Shown piece after piece: positions 63,672-64,000 of a stretch of 64,000 nucleotides of DNA. Numbering within the stretch: position 1 is the first letter of the stretch; each line of letters starts with the position of its first letter. The notes beneath the pieces are model-generated. The model did not search any database. It had not been told where the DNA came from and saw nothing but the letters and a program-made list of their open reading frames with translations. The DNA lies in the NCBI GenBank assembly GCA_963082875.1, contig CAUJAU010000058.1, positions 186,001 through 250,000 of the forward strand. The letters are read 5' to 3'. The translations under genes and the position numbers were made by a program. The DNA is from Corella eumyota. Its lineage: Eukaryota > Chordata > Ascidiacea > Phlebobranchia > Corellidae.

Positions 63672-64000
63672 TTTTTCGAGTTATATTTTCTTACGCGTAA
63701 ACCGTACAAAATAATTATTTTAAACTTTGTCAAATAGAGCTTACAATGCGTGAATACAATTGATACAGTTTAAACTTTAAATCGATAAAGGTTAAAATTT
63801 GCTAACATGTGCTGCTTATTAGTTTTTAATACAACTTGCCAATCGTTAAAAATAGCTAATAGTAATTGTCTGTGCGTAAAACTAACATATTACTAATAAT
63901 TAACTGTTTCCGAGTTATGTTTTCTTTCGCGTAAAACGCACATAACAATTAATTTAAACGTTGTCAAATATAGCTTACAATGTGTGGATACGGTTTTCAT
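63672..64000 (+). repeat. AT-rich spacer 10 (runs off the window)
   Basis: Anchors at 63693 and 63927. Alpha unit and the start of a beta unit, matching 61754-62082 without a difference that I could see. Confidence 0.93.

Larger units (their letters stand above)
61167..64000 (+). repeat. 1,918-bp tandem segmental duplication, right copy cut by window end
   Basis: About 61167-62082 and 63085-64000 match at a constant 1,918-bp offset with no difference in the stretches I compared base by base. The repeated part covers the array end, its terminal block and the first spacer units. Array joins (61753 and 63671) and spacer anchors (61775 and 63693, 62009 and 63927) hold the same offset. The left edge near 61167 falls inside the array. 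The right copy continues beyond the window. Confidence 0.92.

Noticed and set aside
16390-64000. Telomeric repeats or a CENP-B box in the arrays or spacers
   Set aside because: I found no TTAGGG, TTAGG or TTTAGGG run and no word matching the CENP-B box core. A centromeric role cannot be judged from sequence alone.

Overview
The window is satellite DNA from end to end, and I can support no protein-coding or RNA gene in it. Strand-asymmetric triplet-based minisatellite arrays fill roughly 88% of it. On the + strand they read as pyrimidine (ATCCTCCTC-like) or purine (GAGGAGGAT or GATGAGGAT-like) tracts. The remainder is ten short AT-rich spacers built from tandem copies of a ~234-bp unit carrying TACGCGTA. 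Nothing identifies the species. Tens of kilobases of layered repeats and higher-order duplications, with no genes, point to a eukaryotic heterochromatic or otherwise gene-poor locus. All of the very long open frames (up to about 3,800 codons) come from the 3n period of the arrays: the frames that stay open are those whose codons cannot become a stop by one substitution.

Layout. 1-22 is the tail of a GAT block. 23-16389 is pyrimidine array I, 16390-17236 spacer, 17237-17428 GAT block, 17429-19291 pyrimidine array II, 19292-20138 spacer, 20139-20348 GAT block, 20349-23414 pyrimidine array III, 23415-24026 spacer, 24027-24290 long GAT block, 24291-35344 pyrimidine array IV, 35345-35955 spacer, 35956-36218 long GAT block, 36219-39920 pyrimidine array V. 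At about 39920 the strand polarity flips. 39921-40838 is an inverted spacer, 40839-45090 a purine array of a distinct type B (GATGATGAG and GAGGATGGT), 45091-46206 inverted spacer, 46207-49330 a second type-B array, 49331-50440 inverted spacer, 50441-59240 an inverted type-A purine array. At about 59240 polarity flips back. 59241-59482 is a partial forward spacer, then 59483-59692 GAT block, 59693-61753 pyrimidine array, 61754-62834 spacer, 62835-63035 GAT block, 63036-63671 pyrimidine array and 63672-64000 a spacer running off the window.

The basic composite unit, read in forward orientation, is: 234-bp spacer units, a purine GATGGAGAT block, the invariant junction word GATAGACACGGAGATCC, a long pyrimidine array, a terminal ATCTCCATC block that is the inverse of the GAT block, and the next spacer. 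The junctions fall at the same base in every copy, so the composite has been amplified as a whole. Several layers of segmental tandem duplication sit on top of this (about 0.42, 0.48, 1.21, 1.44, 1.9, 2.27, 2.83, 2.9 and 5.4 kb).

The main points worth following are the ~19.3-kb inverted block, which fits a single inversion; the fixed-junction composite unit with inverted GAT-type ends; the near-identity of two spacers whose flanking arrays have diverged; triplet phase held over more than 10 kb; and type-B arrays found only inside the inverted block. Assembly error is a real alternative for the inversion and for exact array lengths, and long-read checks are needed before biology is built on them.
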